A stretch of 64,000 nt of DNA from Negadavirga shengliensis (GCF_042652345.1 NZ_JBHSJJ010000008.1:1-64000), one strand, 5' to 3'. Positions 36,517 to 45,331 are shown, counted from the first letter of the stretch. Numbers and translations: made by a program. Notes: generated from the sequence alone by a model not told the origin.

Positions 36517-37821
36517 TCATATTTTTGTGTCCAGGCTAAAAGCTTCAAGGTAATCGGCAACTTTTTTTACAAACATTCCCCCTAAAGCTCCGTCCACTAC
36601 TCTGTGATCATATGAGTGGGATAAAAACATTTTATGTCTGATGCCAATCATATCTCCCGTTGGTGTTTCGATTACCGCGGGTTTTTTGACGATGGTTCCA
36701 ACAGCCAAAATGGCCACTTGAGGCTGGACAATAATGGGTGTCCCCATTATATTCCCAAAAGGACCTACATTGGATAGGGTATAGGTGCCTCCCTTCAGTT
36801 CATCAGGATTTAGTTTCAGGTTCCTAGCCCTTAAGGCGAGGTCATTGACTTTTTTGGATAAGCCGGAGAGACTGTACTGATCCGCATTCTTGATTACCGG
36901 TACAATGAGGTTGCCGTTTGGAAGGGCTACTGCGATACCTATGTTTATCTGCTTTTTCTTGATGATTTTGTCTCCTTCCACGGAGATATTGATCATGGGG
37001 TAATCTTTAAGGGCTTTGGCGATTGCTTGCACAAAAACAGGGGTAAAGGTGATGGCCTCCCCTTCTTTTTTCAGGTATTCATCCTTGATCTTGTTTCTCC
37101 AAACCACAATATTGGTGACGTCGGCTTCAACGAAGGAGGTGACATGTGCGGAAATATTTTTTGAGTCCAGCATTCGCTGGGCTATCATCTTCCTCATCCT
37201 GTCCATTTCGATGATTTCATCTTCTCCACTGATTTGTATTTGAGCAGCAAGGCCTGTACCCAGGGTCTCTTCAGAGGAGTTGATGGATTTTTTATGTTCA
37301 AGATAGGCAAGGATATCGTTCTTCGTCACACGTCCTTCTTTGCCGCTTCCGGGGATTTTAGAGAGTTCCTCCTTGGCAATACTTTCTTCTTTTGCGATAC
37401 TCAACACCAGCGGAGAATAGAAACGTTCATCTTTTACCGGGGCGTCAGTATAAGAAGTTGGTTGGGAGGAAACCAGAAGTGATGTGTGTTCGGGTGCTGC
37501 TTGCAGTACGTCTGTTTCCTCCGCTGTTTCTTCTGATGTGGGAGGGGTATCGTGGTATTCCATACGGGTGGAAATTTCCTTTTCCACTTCGATAAGGGCG
37601 ATGGGTTTGCCCACTTCAACAACCTCACCTTCATCAGCAAGGATTTTTTTTAGGATCCCAGAGTGTATGGCAGGCACTTCTGTATCCACTTTGTCTGTGG
37701 CCACTTCCAAAACAGATTCATCCTGTTCTATTTTGTCCCCTTCTTTTTTAAGCCAGGAGAGAATGGTTCCCTCCATTATACTTTCCCCCATTTTGGGCAT
37801 AACCATTTCAACTGTCGCCAT
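36517..37821 (-). CDS. Dihydrolipoamide acyltransferase (E2) of a 2-oxo acid dehydrogenase
   Basis: A 434-residue E2 enzyme from the ATG at 37821. Domains: N-terminal lipoyl domain (about 3-78; lipoylated Lys in EVATDKVDTE), a Glu/Thr-rich linker, a peripheral-subunit-binding domain (about 140-175), and the catalytic CAT domain (about 200-430) with SHSYDHRVVDGALGG, holding the HxxxDG active site. It transfers an acyl group from lipoate to CoA in a pyruvate or branched-chain 2-oxo acid dehydrogenase complex. E1 and E3 genes are not adjacent. Branched-chain is a fair guess, but the substrate cannot be fixed here. Confidence 0.9.
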   Translation of the reverse strand: MATVEMVMPKMGESIMEGTILSWLKKEGDKIEQDESVLEVATDKVDTEVPAIHSGILKKILADEGEVVEVGKPIALIEVEKEISTRMEYHDTPPTSEETAEETDVLQAAPEHTSLLVSSQPTSYTDAPVKDERFYSPLVLSIAKEESIAKEELSKIPGSGKEGRVTKNDILAYLEHKKSINSSEETLGTGLAAQIQISGEDEIIEMDRMRKMIAQRMLDSKNISAHVTSFVEADVTNIVVWRNKIKDEYLKKEGEAITFTPVFVQAIAKALKDYPMINISVEGDKIIKKKQINIGIAVALPNGNLIVPVIKNADQYSLSGLSKKVNDLALRARNLKLNPDELKGGTYTLSNVGPFGNIMGTPIIVQPQVAILAVGTIVKKPAVIETPTGDMIGIRHKMFLSHSYDHRVVDGALGGMFVKKVADYLEAFSLDTKI

Positions 37822-37857
37822 AACCAATTGTTTACTTCTGTTTTATCCTCTGACATA

Positions 37858-37881
37858 AAACTAAATTTTAGAATTTAGTTT
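37858..37881. repeat. 10-bp inverted repeat between cinA and the E2 gene
   Basis: AAACTAAATT and AATTTAGTTT form a perfect 10-bp inverted repeat with a 4-base spacer. It lies 22 bases after the cinA stop and 37 bases before the E2 ATG (both minus strand). It may be a weak terminator for cinA or an operator for E2. It is AT-rich and has no adjacent T run on the minus strand. Confidence 0.45.
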
Positions 37882-37903
37882 GCAAAAGGAATCTGTCAAA
37901 ATT

Positions 37904-39163
37904 TTATTCAGTTTCCTTTAAGATCGTCTGTCTCAATAAATTTAATGCAGCGGTTGCCGTTAGTTGGATATTGACCATCCTGTCTTCGGTGAGCTGTAGT
38001 TTCCTGGTAAAACAACCGTCCGTACTGCTGCAAGCTATCCATACCAGTCCCACAGGTTTATCGGCGGTGCCACCCCCTGGTCCGGCGATTCCACTGCTGG
38101 ACAGCCCGAAATCGGCCTGGAATTTTTCCCTGACCTTCGTCGCCATTTCTATAACGGTTTCTTCGCTTACTGCTCCATGATTAATCAATGTATGTTGCCG
38201 GACACCCAATACGTTTTCTTTAAAGGTGTTGTGGTAGGGAACTATGGCACCGTTAAAATAATCGCTGGATCCCGCAACACCGGTAATAAGGTGGGCTATA
38301 TACCCACCTGAGCAGCTTTCAGCCAGGGCCAGCTTCTTTTTTCTTTGATTGAGAAGTTGCCCTATTACCGTAGCAAGGGTATCTTGGTTGTAGCCATACA
38401 CATATTTAGAGATCAAAGGCAATAACTTTTCAACTTGTTTTTCGACGTCATTCGCCAAGGTGCCTTGATCGTTTCCGGTAGCTGTAAGCCGTAGCCTTAC
38501 CTCACCCAAAGAAGGCAGGTAGGCCAGTTTTATATGGGAAGGCAGAGAGGATTCCCAGTCGCTGATCATATCCGATAACCAGCTTTCTCCAATGCCCACT
38601 GTCTTGATCATTTTATGATAAATGATCGGTAAGGGGAAAATATCTTTTATTTTTGGGATGACAAAGTTTTCCATAAGATACCTCATCTCATGGGGGACAC
38701 CTGGCATGGACATCCACACCTTTCCGTCTTTTTCGAACCACATTCCCGGTGCTGTGCCTACCGGGTTGTGTACATACGTGCATTTTTCGGGCAGATAAGC
38801 CTGCTGTCTGTTTGTTGATGTTAATTCCCGCCCTCTTTTGTTAAAGAAACCCTGGATGGCCTCCAGGGCTTCTGGTACCAAGACCAAATCACTTTGAAAG
38901 TATTCCGCAAGCAGCGGCTTGGTTAAGTCATCCCTGGTAGGGCCCAGCCCTCCTGTCATCAGGATGATGTCTGCTACTGACGCTGAAGCAGCAAAAGCTG
39001 CCAAAATGGACTTCCTCTCATCACCCACGGTGGTGCGCCTGATGACCTTTACTCCAATACCATCCAACTGCTGACTGATCCAGTGGCTGTTGGTATCCTG
39101 GATTTGTCCGTAGAGCAGCTCATCTCCAATGGATAATATTTCAGCTGTGATGTTTCTTTGCAT
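37904..39163 (-). CDS. cinA: CinA family nicotinamide-nucleotide amidohydrolase
   Basis: A 419-residue two-domain protein: N-terminal MoCF-like domain (about 1-250; SIGDELLYGQIQDTN, MTGGLGPTRDD) and C-terminal PncC domain (about 260-415; LAESCSGGYIAHL, SSSGIAGPGGG). The C-terminal part deamidates nicotinamide mononucleotide in pyridine-nucleotide recycling; the N-terminal part hydrolyses ADP-ribose in characterised homologues. The start overlaps the end of folA by 23 bases. Confidence 0.93.
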   Translation of the reverse strand: MQRNITAEILSIGDELLYGQIQDTNSHWISQQLDGIGVKVIRRTTVGDERKSILAAFAASASVADIILMTGGLGPTRDDLTKPLLAEYFQSDLVLVPEALEAIQGFFNKRGRELTSTNRQQAYLPEKCTYVHNPVGTAPGMWFEKDGKVWMSMPGVPHEMRYLMENFVIPKIKDIFPLPIIYHKMIKTVGIGESWLSDMISDWESSLPSHIKLAYLPSLGEVRLRLTATGNDQGTLANDVEKQVEKLLPLISKYVYGYNQDTLATVIGQLLNQRKKKLALAESCSGGYIAHLITGVAGSSDYFNGAIVPYHNTFKENVLGVRQHTLINHGAVSEETVIEMATKVREKFQADFGLSSSGIAGPGGGTADKPVGLVWIACSSTDGCFTRKLQLTEDRMVNIQLTATAALNLLRQTILKETE

Positions 39164-39656
39164 TTTTTCTGATATAGGTCACAAAAGCATGGTCGAACTT
39201 GTTTTGGTCATCCTTTGGGACGTGCTCCCGGGACTTAATCTGCCATTTCTCCCTATCAAACTCAGGAAAAAAAGTATCTGCTTCAGGTAGGGTTTCAATT
39301 TCAGTAATGATCATTTCATCAGCCAGAGGCAAAGCCAGTTTGTATATTTCAGCCCCTCCGAGGATAAATATCCGGTCCAGTTCTTTGGATTTTGCGATGT
39401 TGATGGCGTCCTCGATGCTATGTGCTACATACTGTCCCGGGGGAGGAGTGAAATTCTTGTTTTTTGTAACAATGATATGGGTCCTTCCCGGCAAGGGCTT
39501 TCCCAAGGACTCAAATGTCTTCCGCCCCAGGATTACGTGATGTCCGGAAGTGGTTTTTTTAAAATGCTTCAGGTCTGATGGCAAATGCCAGGGAAGTCTG
39601 CCGTCTAAGCCGATAGCATTGTTTTTTGCCTTCGCTACAATGATCGATATTTTCAA
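39141..39656 (-). CDS. folA: Dihydrofolate reductase
   Basis: A 171-residue DHFR reducing dihydrofolate to tetrahydrofolate with NADPH. Signature motifs are AIGLDGRLPWHLPSDLKHF (substrate site; Asp of the PSDLKHF helix), GRKTFESLGKPLPGR (NADPH), and ILGGAEIY. Length is normal for bacterial DHFR. It overlaps cinA. Thymidylate synthase, its usual partner, is not in the window. Confidence 0.95.
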   Translation of the reverse strand: MKISIIVAKAKNNAIGLDGRLPWHLPSDLKHFKKTTSGHHVILGRKTFESLGKPLPGRTHIIVTKNKNFTPPPGQYVAHSIEDAINIAKSKELDRIFILGGAEIYKLALPLADEMIITEIETLPEADTFFPEFDREKWQIKSREHVPKDDQNKFDHAFVTYIRKNAKKHHS

Positions 39657-39705
39657 TTACTACAATTTTTAAATGATAGAAAAGAAATCCCCGGCAATAT
39701 AAAAA

Positions 39706-40638
39706 TTATCTCGCATGCATCACATTAGGATAGTCTTCCATTGAAAATGTATGGCTTTTGTTTTTATCAATTTCGGTGAATGTAAAATGAGAACTGCTCT
39801 GATCCTCCTTGCTTACAAAATGCATTTCCAGCATGTTGCCTTCCGGCAGATCGTTAAAATATAGCTGGTTATTGTTTCTTATTTTTTGGGTAACCAAGGG
39901 GCTGTTTTTCCCCCAGAAGGATTCCAATCCTTCGATAACGCTTTGGCTTACCCAATAAGATCCTTCAAACTCATCTCCTGAAACATGGTATTCATCACAG
40001 GTGTACCCTAATATATTTTTGGTATTGCCTGTTTTTTCAAATTTGTAGTCGTTTAGGCCAATGACCTCCTGTTCCGTTTCCTCGGTATTTTCCATTTCCA
40101 TAAGGTTGTTCCAGTCTAATGAAAAGGCCAGACTGGACCTCTCTCCCTCGCTTTCCAATAACATAATGGTCGCGTTGTTTTTATGATCAAAGATCATGAT
40201 GGTTCTTTCCTGGTTTTTGGAATTTTCTTTATCTATAAATTCCATGCCGTAGTGATTGCTGTTGGAACTGAGTAAGTAATGGATGTGTACAGGGTCGATG
40301 GTTTTGCCATTGGCTTCTGTTCCGGTGATCTCCATAATGGCCAGCCCTGAGAAATCATAGGCGCTTTCGGTATCCACGTCCGTATTAACGGACGCTAAAA
40401 TCTTACTGAAATCATACCCTGTTCCTTTTGGACTCCCTGCCGGATCTCCATATAGATTTCCAAAAGCTTTTTCCAACTGCCTTTGGGTGGCCTTTTCTAC
40501 CTCTCTTTCCACCCTTTTTTCCACCGCCCTGGAAACCCCTTGTTCAGCGGCGTTTTTTAACCTTCTCATAAGTTGTGCCTCAACTTCCGAATTACAAAAA
40601 AACAATGAAACTAAAAGAAAAACAGATAAAGTTTTCAT
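39706..40638 (-). CDS. DUF4412 domain secreted protein
   Basis: A 310-residue exported protein (signal peptide ending near EVEAQ, residue 21). A Lys/Arg/Glu-rich helical stretch (about 23-60) precedes the DUF4412 domain (about 85-305), whose landmark is KNILGYTCDEYHV. Function unknown; the family is found in Bacteroidota envelopes. It ends 50 bases before the DHFR gene begins, and it follows the universal stress protein gene, from which it is separated by a hairpin. Confidence 0.75.
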   Translation of the reverse strand: MKTLSVFLLVSLFFCNSEVEAQLMRRLKNAAEQGVSRAVEKRVEREVEKATQRQLEKAFGNLYGDPAGSPKGTGYDFSKILASVNTDVDTESAYDFSGLAIMEITGTEANGKTIDPVHIHYLLSSNSNHYGMEFIDKENSKNQERTIMIFDHKNNATIMLLESEGERSSLAFSLDWNNLMEMENTEETEQEVIGLNDYKFEKTGNTKNILGYTCDEYHVSGDEFEGSYWVSQSVIEGLESFWGKNSPLVTQKIRNNNQLYFNDLPEGNMLEMHFVSKEDQSSSHFTFTEIDKNKSHTFSMEDYPNVMHAR

Positions 40639-40700
40639 ATTGCCCTATATTTTAAATCTTGGCTTAAGTTATGAAATTTAAATTTAATACCCTAAAAGAT

Positions 40701-40720
40701 GTTTTTACGTATGTAAAAAC
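40701..40720 (-). terminator. Hairpin after the universal stress protein gene
   Basis: GTTTTTAC / GTAAAAAC, a perfect 8-bp stem with loop GTAT, directly follows the stop codon of the minus-strand usp gene (3 bases). It is likely an intrinsic terminator, or a processing hairpin, although AT-rich. Confidence 0.5.
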
Positions 40721-40722
40721 AA

Positions 40723-41646
40723 TTATATTTCTAGGATGTATTCAATGATTCCTGCATTTTTTCCTTTGGGACGGGTGACAAGCATGGGTACTTTGTCGTT
40801 TCGTTGGATAAGGCGTTCGGCAAGGCTCCCTATAAAAAGAGCCGTGGCCGCGGTCCGTCCTTTTACACCGATAATGATCATATCTGCTTTGATATCCAAT
40901 GCCTTTTGGATGATGTCATCTGTTGGATCATCATCTTTGTCCATGGTATATATCGGATTGATGTTTATTCCTTTAGTATCTATTTTTCGAATGAACTTTT
41001 TATAGTTGACCTCGGCATGGGTTTGCATGATGGAGGAAAATTCCTCAAAGGATTTACCGGTAAAATGGTATCCGGACGGTACGGTAAAGACATTTTGACA
41101 GATGATTTCTCCTTTTCGGCCGTTTTTTTCAGCGATTTCAATGGCCTCTTCTATGGCATCCTTTGCGTAGTCCGAAAAATCACTGGGGACCAATAATTTT
41201 TTGGCTTTTGGAGAACTGTTCTCCGGAACAATAAGGAGAGAGCAGGACGCACGCCTGGCTAGCCGCTGGGAGAGTACTCCGGTGCCTGGAAGGGTGATCT
41301 TCCGGCCGACCAGAATGATGTCTGCGGATTTATCGTTAGCAAGTTTCAGGATTTTTTTTGATAACTGGCCTTCCTTTACCACAAAAGACATATTGGTGGA
41401 CAAGGACTTGTCAAAATGTTCCTCCACCGTTTTTTTCATCTGGTTTTTCCGTTCCTCCATCATGTTGTCAATTAGATTAGGGAACTCTTTCAGCACATCT
41501 TTTGGTATGGAGAGATTACGGATGACATTGGTAAAGTAGATTTTTTTTGACTGGTTGATGCTGGCGATAAAGGCGGCAAATTGCACCAACGTTTTGTCCA
41601 TTTCCGTTTGATCCAGGCAAACAATGATCTTTTTGGTTTGATACAT
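40723..41646 (-). CDS. Universal stress protein with two UspA domains
   Basis: A 307-residue protein with two tandem Usp domains (about 5-140 and 150-300). Nucleotide-binding motifs are GRKITLPGTGVLSQRLARRASCSLLIVP for the first and GVKGRTAATALFIGSLAERLIQ for the second; both fit the G-2x-G-9x-G(S/T) ATP-binding pattern only loosely. It is cytoplasmic and presumably made under stress. A -7 match (minus TATATTTG, 41751 to 41744) lies ~100 bases before the ATG. Confidence 0.85.
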   Translation of the reverse strand: MYQTKKIIVCLDQTEMDKTLVQFAAFIASINQSKKIYFTNVIRNLSIPKDVLKEFPNLIDNMMEERKNQMKKTVEEHFDKSLSTNMSFVVKEGQLSKKILKLANDKSADIILVGRKITLPGTGVLSQRLARRASCSLLIVPENSSPKAKKLLVPSDFSDYAKDAIEEAIEIAEKNGRKGEIICQNVFTVPSGYHFTGKSFEEFSSIMQTHAEVNYKKFIRKIDTKGININPIYTMDKDDDPTDDIIQKALDIKADMIIIGVKGRTAATALFIGSLAERLIQRNDKVPMLVTRPKGKNAGIIEYILEI

Positions 41647-41860
41647 TCTCGATTTATAATTAGTTCCTGATTAAAAAGCTTTAGGGTTTCCGGAATCACT
41701 TTCAAGCCATTCGGAAAATTTAATATAATGAATAAATTGATTACAAATATAAGTTATTTGTTGTTTTTTTAATCAGACCAAATGTAAAGTCTAATAATAG
41801 AGGAGGGCTGCAAATGTTCTTTCCATGTGTATCGCATGCCCGGCAGGTAAACCCGGTGGA

Positions 41861-41892
41861 TTTGAGGATTCTCACAATCTATTGTATATTTG
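41861..41892 (+). promoter_or_regulatory. Strong Bacteroidota promoter in the usp-serA intergenic region
   Basis: TTTG at 41861-41864, a 20-base spacer, then TATATTTG at 41885-41892: a full match to TTTG-N19/20-TAnnTTTG. Transcription would begin near 41899 on the plus strand, where no annotated gene follows except a 41-codon ORF; a terminator stands 200 bases on. Confidence 0.6.
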
Positions 41893-41913
41893 CATAGAGT
41901 TCGGATCAGCGAC

Positions 41914-42039
41914 ATGTTCAAACTTCACAAGTTGATTAAAATGCCGAGTGAAGCTTTATTTCAAAACCAGGCCTCATCCTTCATTGAAGGACCTCGGTTC
42001 CAAAAAAACCAGGTTAACAGTGGAAGGTTGCGATACTAA
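41914..42039 (+). CDS. Candidate small protein of 41 residues
   Basis: An ATG-initiated 41-codon ORF (begins MFKLHKLIKM, ends SGRLRY) 15 bases after the predicted transcription start, ending ~60 bases before a terminator hairpin. The product would be basic (several Lys/Arg), with no membrane helix. No family is recognised. The unit could equally be a non-coding RNA; the 527-base gap 41647-42173 contains no other candidate. Confidence 0.35.
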   Translation: MFKLHKLIKMPSEALFQNQASSFIEGPRFQKNQVNSGRLRY

Positions 42040-42098
42040 AGCAGCTCAAATCCTGTCATATCGGAGGTTTGTAACACTCCAAGATCCGGGCTCATTTT

Positions 42099-42145
42099 AA
42101 AAGGACTCCTTAAGGGAAACAGTGTTTACCCGAAGGAGTCCTTTT
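42099..42145. terminator. Bidirectional terminator between the small unit and the serA fusion
   Basis: A 13-bp perfect stem (AAAAGGACTCCTT, 42099-42111, with AAGGAGTCCTTTT, 42133-42145) has an inner imperfect helix GGGAAAC / GTTTACCC. T runs follow on both strands. It lies 29 bases after the minus-strand serA-fusion stop codon and ~60 after the small ORF. Confidence 0.9.
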
Positions 42146-42173
42146 GGTTTTAACGAATGGTTTTTTCCGAATG

Positions 42174-44066
42174 CTAATAAAGCATCCTGAACCGGATGGT
42201 GCCTTCAATGCTTTTCAGGTCCTCTATTACTTTGTTGGAGTAAGCCTTGTCGATATCCGTAATGACATATCCGATTTTTTCATTGGTCTTAAGGTATTGC
42301 CCAACAATATTGATTTTGTGCTCCGCCAATATCTGGTTGATTTTTGCCATAATGCCCGGTTCATTCATATGGATATGGATCAGCCTGTGCGCATCCTGCA
42401 AAAAGGGAAGCTGGATGTTCGGAAAATTGACGCTGTTATAAGTGTTTCCTGTATTGATGTATTCTATGATCTTGCCAGGAACAAACCGTGCGATGTTTTC
42501 CTGGGCCTCCAGCGTACTGCCGCCGATATGGGGCGTAAGGATGGTGTTGGGTAAACCGATCAGTTCAGACTCAAACGGTTCGTCGTTGTTTTTTGGTTCA
42601 CTGGGGAAAACATCAATGGCAGCGCCGGCAAGATGCCCACTGGATAATGCATCTCTCAGGGCGGGAACATCCACCACATGCCCTCTGCTGAGGTTGATCA
42701 GGTAAGAGCCCTTTTTCATCATCTTAAGCCTCTTCTTGTCTATCAAAAGCTTGTTTTCTTTTCTGCCATCCACATGCAGGGTAATCACGTCGCAGGTGTT
42801 CAGCAGTTCCTCCAGAGAATCTATTTTAGTGGCATTCCCCAATGCCAGTTTTTCCAATACATCATAATAATAGACATCCAAGCCCATATTTTCTGCCAAA
42901 ACGGATAATTGTGCCCCGATATTTCCATAACCGATAATCCCCAGTTTTTTTCCCCTGATCTCGACACTCCCGCTTGCTGATTTGTTCCATTTTCCCTGAT
43001 GCATCAGCTTGCTTTTGTCTGCGATGTTGCGCATCAGGAAAATGATTTCCCCAATTGCCAATTCCACCACGGACCGGGTGTTGCTGAAAGGGGCGTTGAA
43101 CACGGCTATCCCTTTTTCCTGGCAGGTATCAAGGTCAATCTGATTGGTGCCAATACAAAATGCACCGACTGCAATGAGTCTATTGGCGTTTTCCAGCACC
43201 TTTTTGGTGACTTGGGTTTTAGACCTGATCCCCAGCACCGATACTGTTTTGATTTTTTCGGCCAGCTCTTCCTCAGAAAGTGCAGAACTGATCACCTCCA
43301 CGTTATATCCTTCCTCCCTCATCAGCTCCACCCCTATGGGATGTACATTTTCAAGGAGCAATACATTTATCCTGCTTTTGGGGTAAGAAAATTTTTTGTT
43401 CATCTTATTTATGTATAGGATTTCATCCAGACTCGGTGCGATGTGATCTGCCTTGGAAGATACAGTAGGACGGTTTATATTTTCGGTAAAAGCATAGAAT
43501 TTATTGGCGACACCGGAGGCTTTTATTTCATAATCGGTATATCCGTCTCCTATGACATAGATATCCCCCTCCAATTTTAAATTTTTGATGGTTTCAGGTT
43601 TTCCGTTGTTTTTGGAAAGCGGATTATTCTCATTGAACCCGATAATTTTGCCGTCTTCACCATATTTGAGTTCATTGGCAAATACATTTTCCTCTTTAAT
43701 GCCATATGCAGTGACGATAGGCACGACGAAATCCTTAAACCCGTTTGATATAATGTAGATGTCTTCGGCATTTTCCCTGAGAAACTCCTTGTTTCTCTGA
43801 AAGGAGTTGGAAACCTTCTCTTTTAAAACGGTCACCAATTCAGCTATCTGGGACTTGTTGGCATTGAGGATTTCCACTCTTTTGACCAGGCTTTCCCTGA
43901 AAGTCAGGGTTCCCTCCATGCCCTGGTCCGTAATGTCCTTTATAGCTTGAAGTTTTCTTTCTTTTTCAGGATCATCATTCAAGCTGATTTCTCCCAATAT
44001 GTCCAATGCTTCTACTTGTGTAAAGGTACTGTCAAAATCAATTACGAATTTCTTTGTGACGGTCAT
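42174..44066 (-). CDS. serA: Fused phosphoserine phosphatase / D-3-phosphoglycerate dehydrogenase
   Basis: A 630-residue fusion read from the ATG at 44066 (a TTG 17 codons upstream is less likely). Residues ~5-225 are an HAD phosphatase of the SerB type: DFDST (Asp10, Asp12), SNGF, Lys in the SKNNGKPE loop and GDGYTDYE. Residues ~235-540 are a 3-phosphoglycerate dehydrogenase: NAD-binding GIIGYGNIGAQL, SRGHVVDVPAL with the active-site Arg region and TPHIGGSTLEAQ with the catalytic His. A C-terminal ACT domain (about 555-625, HMNEPGIMAKIN) probably senses serine. The fusion joins the first and third steps of serine synthesis; the aminotransferase step (SerC) is absent from the window. Confidence 0.93.
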   Translation of the reverse strand: MTVTKKFVIDFDSTFTQVEALDILGEISLNDDPEKERKLQAIKDITDQGMEGTLTFRESLVKRVEILNANKSQIAELVTVLKEKVSNSFQRNKEFLRENAEDIYIISNGFKDFVVPIVTAYGIKEENVFANELKYGEDGKIIGFNENNPLSKNNGKPETIKNLKLEGDIYVIGDGYTDYEIKASGVANKFYAFTENINRPTVSSKADHIAPSLDEILYINKMNKKFSYPKSRINVLLLENVHPIGVELMREEGYNVEVISSALSEEELAEKIKTVSVLGIRSKTQVTKKVLENANRLIAVGAFCIGTNQIDLDTCQEKGIAVFNAPFSNTRSVVELAIGEIIFLMRNIADKSKLMHQGKWNKSASGSVEIRGKKLGIIGYGNIGAQLSVLAENMGLDVYYYDVLEKLALGNATKIDSLEELLNTCDVITLHVDGRKENKLLIDKKRLKMMKKGSYLINLSRGHVVDVPALRDALSSGHLAGAAIDVFPSEPKNNDEPFESELIGLPNTILTPHIGGSTLEAQENIARFVPGKIIEYINTGNTYNSVNFPNIQLPFLQDAHRLIHIHMNEPGIMAKINQILAEHKINIVGQYLKTNEKIGYVITDIDKAYSNKVIEDLKSIEGTIRFRMLY

Positions 44067-44093
44067 TTTTTGGAGCTGTTTTTTTATGAGTTG

Positions 44094-44101
44094 CAAAATT
44101 A
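44094..44101 (-). promoter_or_regulatory. Candidate -7 box of the serA fusion gene
   Basis: On the minus strand TAATTTTG (44101 to 44094) fits TAnnTTTG, 28 bases before the ATG at 44066. No clear -33 element is seen. Confidence 0.35.
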
Positions 44102-44156
44102 ATAGATTATCAATCAATTTGAAGCCTTAGCCTTAAAATTACTTTGAATCTTCTTG

Positions 44157-44189
44157 TTGGTGAAAATTCAATAATGCTTTATAAATTTG
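44157..44189 (+). promoter_or_regulatory. Candidate promoter of the DUF4920 gene
   Basis: TTGG at 44157-44160, a 21-base spacer, and TAAATTTG at 44182-44189 match the Bacteroidota promoter consensus. The predicted start is ~35 bases before the ATG at 44230. Confidence 0.55.
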
Positions 44190-44229
44190 TAAGGCATGAA
44201 TTTGTTGAAGCCAGAATCCTTACACAACC

Positions 44230-44712
44230 ATGAAAAGATACCTTATTACGGTCGCCATCACACTACTCCTTTTAAACGCCTGTAGTAAAGAATCCGACAG
44301 GTCAGATCAAAATAAAGAGGTTTATTCCCGCTATGGAGAGGCTATTCAAGCTGCAGGAGCAGTCACCGTTGAGGAAATGTATGCGCAGCTGCACCAAAAC
44401 GGAAGTTTTGAGGGAAAGGTAAGGGGAGAAATCATAGAAGTATGTGTTCAAAAAGGATGCTGGATGACTTTGAAATTACCTGACGGAAAACACATGCGTG
44501 TGACTTTTAAAGACTATGGTTTTTTTGTGCCAAAGGATTCCCAGGGCAATGAGGTGATCATATCGGGCAAGGCCGACTACTCATTAACCGATGTGCATAC
44601 CCTCAGGCATTATGCAGAAGACGCGGGAAAAACACAAGAAGAGATTGACGCTATTGTGGAGGATGAAGAAAGCACTACTTTTGTGGCAGAGGGAGTCATG
44701 ATAAAAGAGTAA
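44230..44712 (+). CDS. DUF4920 domain lipoprotein
   Basis: A 160-residue lipoprotein (lipobox ending LLNAC, Cys18). The DUF4920 domain spans about residues 45-158, with EVCVQKGCWMTLKLP and VTFKDYGFFVPKD as landmarks. These resemble the OB-like fold of secreted metal- or cofactor-binding proteins. Function unknown. First of three small genes likely transcribed together (33 bases to the next). Confidence 0.8.
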   Translation: MKRYLITVAITLLLLNACSKESDRSDQNKEVYSRYGEAIQAAGAVTVEEMYAQLHQNGSFEGKVRGEIIEVCVQKGCWMTLKLPDGKHMRVTFKDYGFFVPKDSQGNEVIISGKADYSLTDVHTLRHYAEDAGKTQEEIDAIVEDEESTTFVAEGVMIKE

Positions 44713-44744
44713 AGTGGATTATTGAAAAACATTAAAGAGGATAG

Positions 44745-44948
44745 ATGCCGCTTGCAATTGACAACATACGCGTAGGCAGGGTTTACCGGCTGACAAACTT
44801 TGGAGAAATCCGGTATTTGCAGGTATTGGAGCGCATCGGCTCAGAGAATTTCAGGGTTAAAGATCTGGAAACCCTCGAACTGTACGATTTGGAAGAACTT
44901 CTGCGATGGGGATTGGGAAAAGACTATGACCTCGAAGAAGTCCGTTGA
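44745..44948 (+). CDS. Small hypothetical protein
   Basis: A 67-residue acidic protein, beta-rich at the start (RVGRVYRLTNFGEIRYLQVLE) with a helical, Leu/Glu-rich end. It looks like a short SH3-like or ribosome-associated fold, but I do not recognise a family. It lies in tandem between the DUF4920 and DUF983 genes, which supports it as coding. Confidence 0.6.
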   Translation: MPLAIDNIRVGRVYRLTNFGEIRYLQVLERIGSENFRVKDLETLELYDLEELLRWGLGKDYDLEEVR

Positions 44949-44968
44949 GGGCAACAAATGCAAAAAAT

Positions 44969-45331
44969 ATGGAGCAAACAAGTCTGACCAGGGCCATGGT
45001 CGCCGCCAAATGTCCCAAATGTAGAATAGGGGATATGTTCCCGGTGCCGGTTTATAGTTTTAGAAAACTCACACAAGTACATTTTACCTGTCCCCATTGT
45101 GAAGCCAACCTCAATCCAGAACCTGATTTTTATTATGGTGCCATGTATATCAGTTATGCACTTTCCGTGGCGCTTTTCATTACAGTGATGGTGGTTCTGA
45201 ATACCTTCTTTAATGATCCCGATATTATGGTCTACATAGTTGCGGTAGTCGTTTTGAACATATTATTTTTGCCCTTTATGTTACGGTATTCCAAGGTAAT
45301 TTACCTCTATATGGTAGGAAATGTAAAATAA
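44969..45331 (+). CDS. DUF983 family membrane protein
   Basis: A 120-residue protein from the ATG at 44969; a TTG overlapping the previous stop is possible but would add eight residues. Two CxxC pairs (CPKC and CPHC) form a zinc-ribbon-like N terminus, followed by two membrane helices (about 55-78 and 83-104). This is the typical DUF983 arrangement; function unknown. Confidence 0.85.
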   Translation: MEQTSLTRAMVAAKCPKCRIGDMFPVPVYSFRKLTQVHFTCPHCEANLNPEPDFYYGAMYISYALSVALFITVMVVLNTFFNDPDIMVYIVAVVVLNILFLPFMLRYSKVIYLYMVGNVK

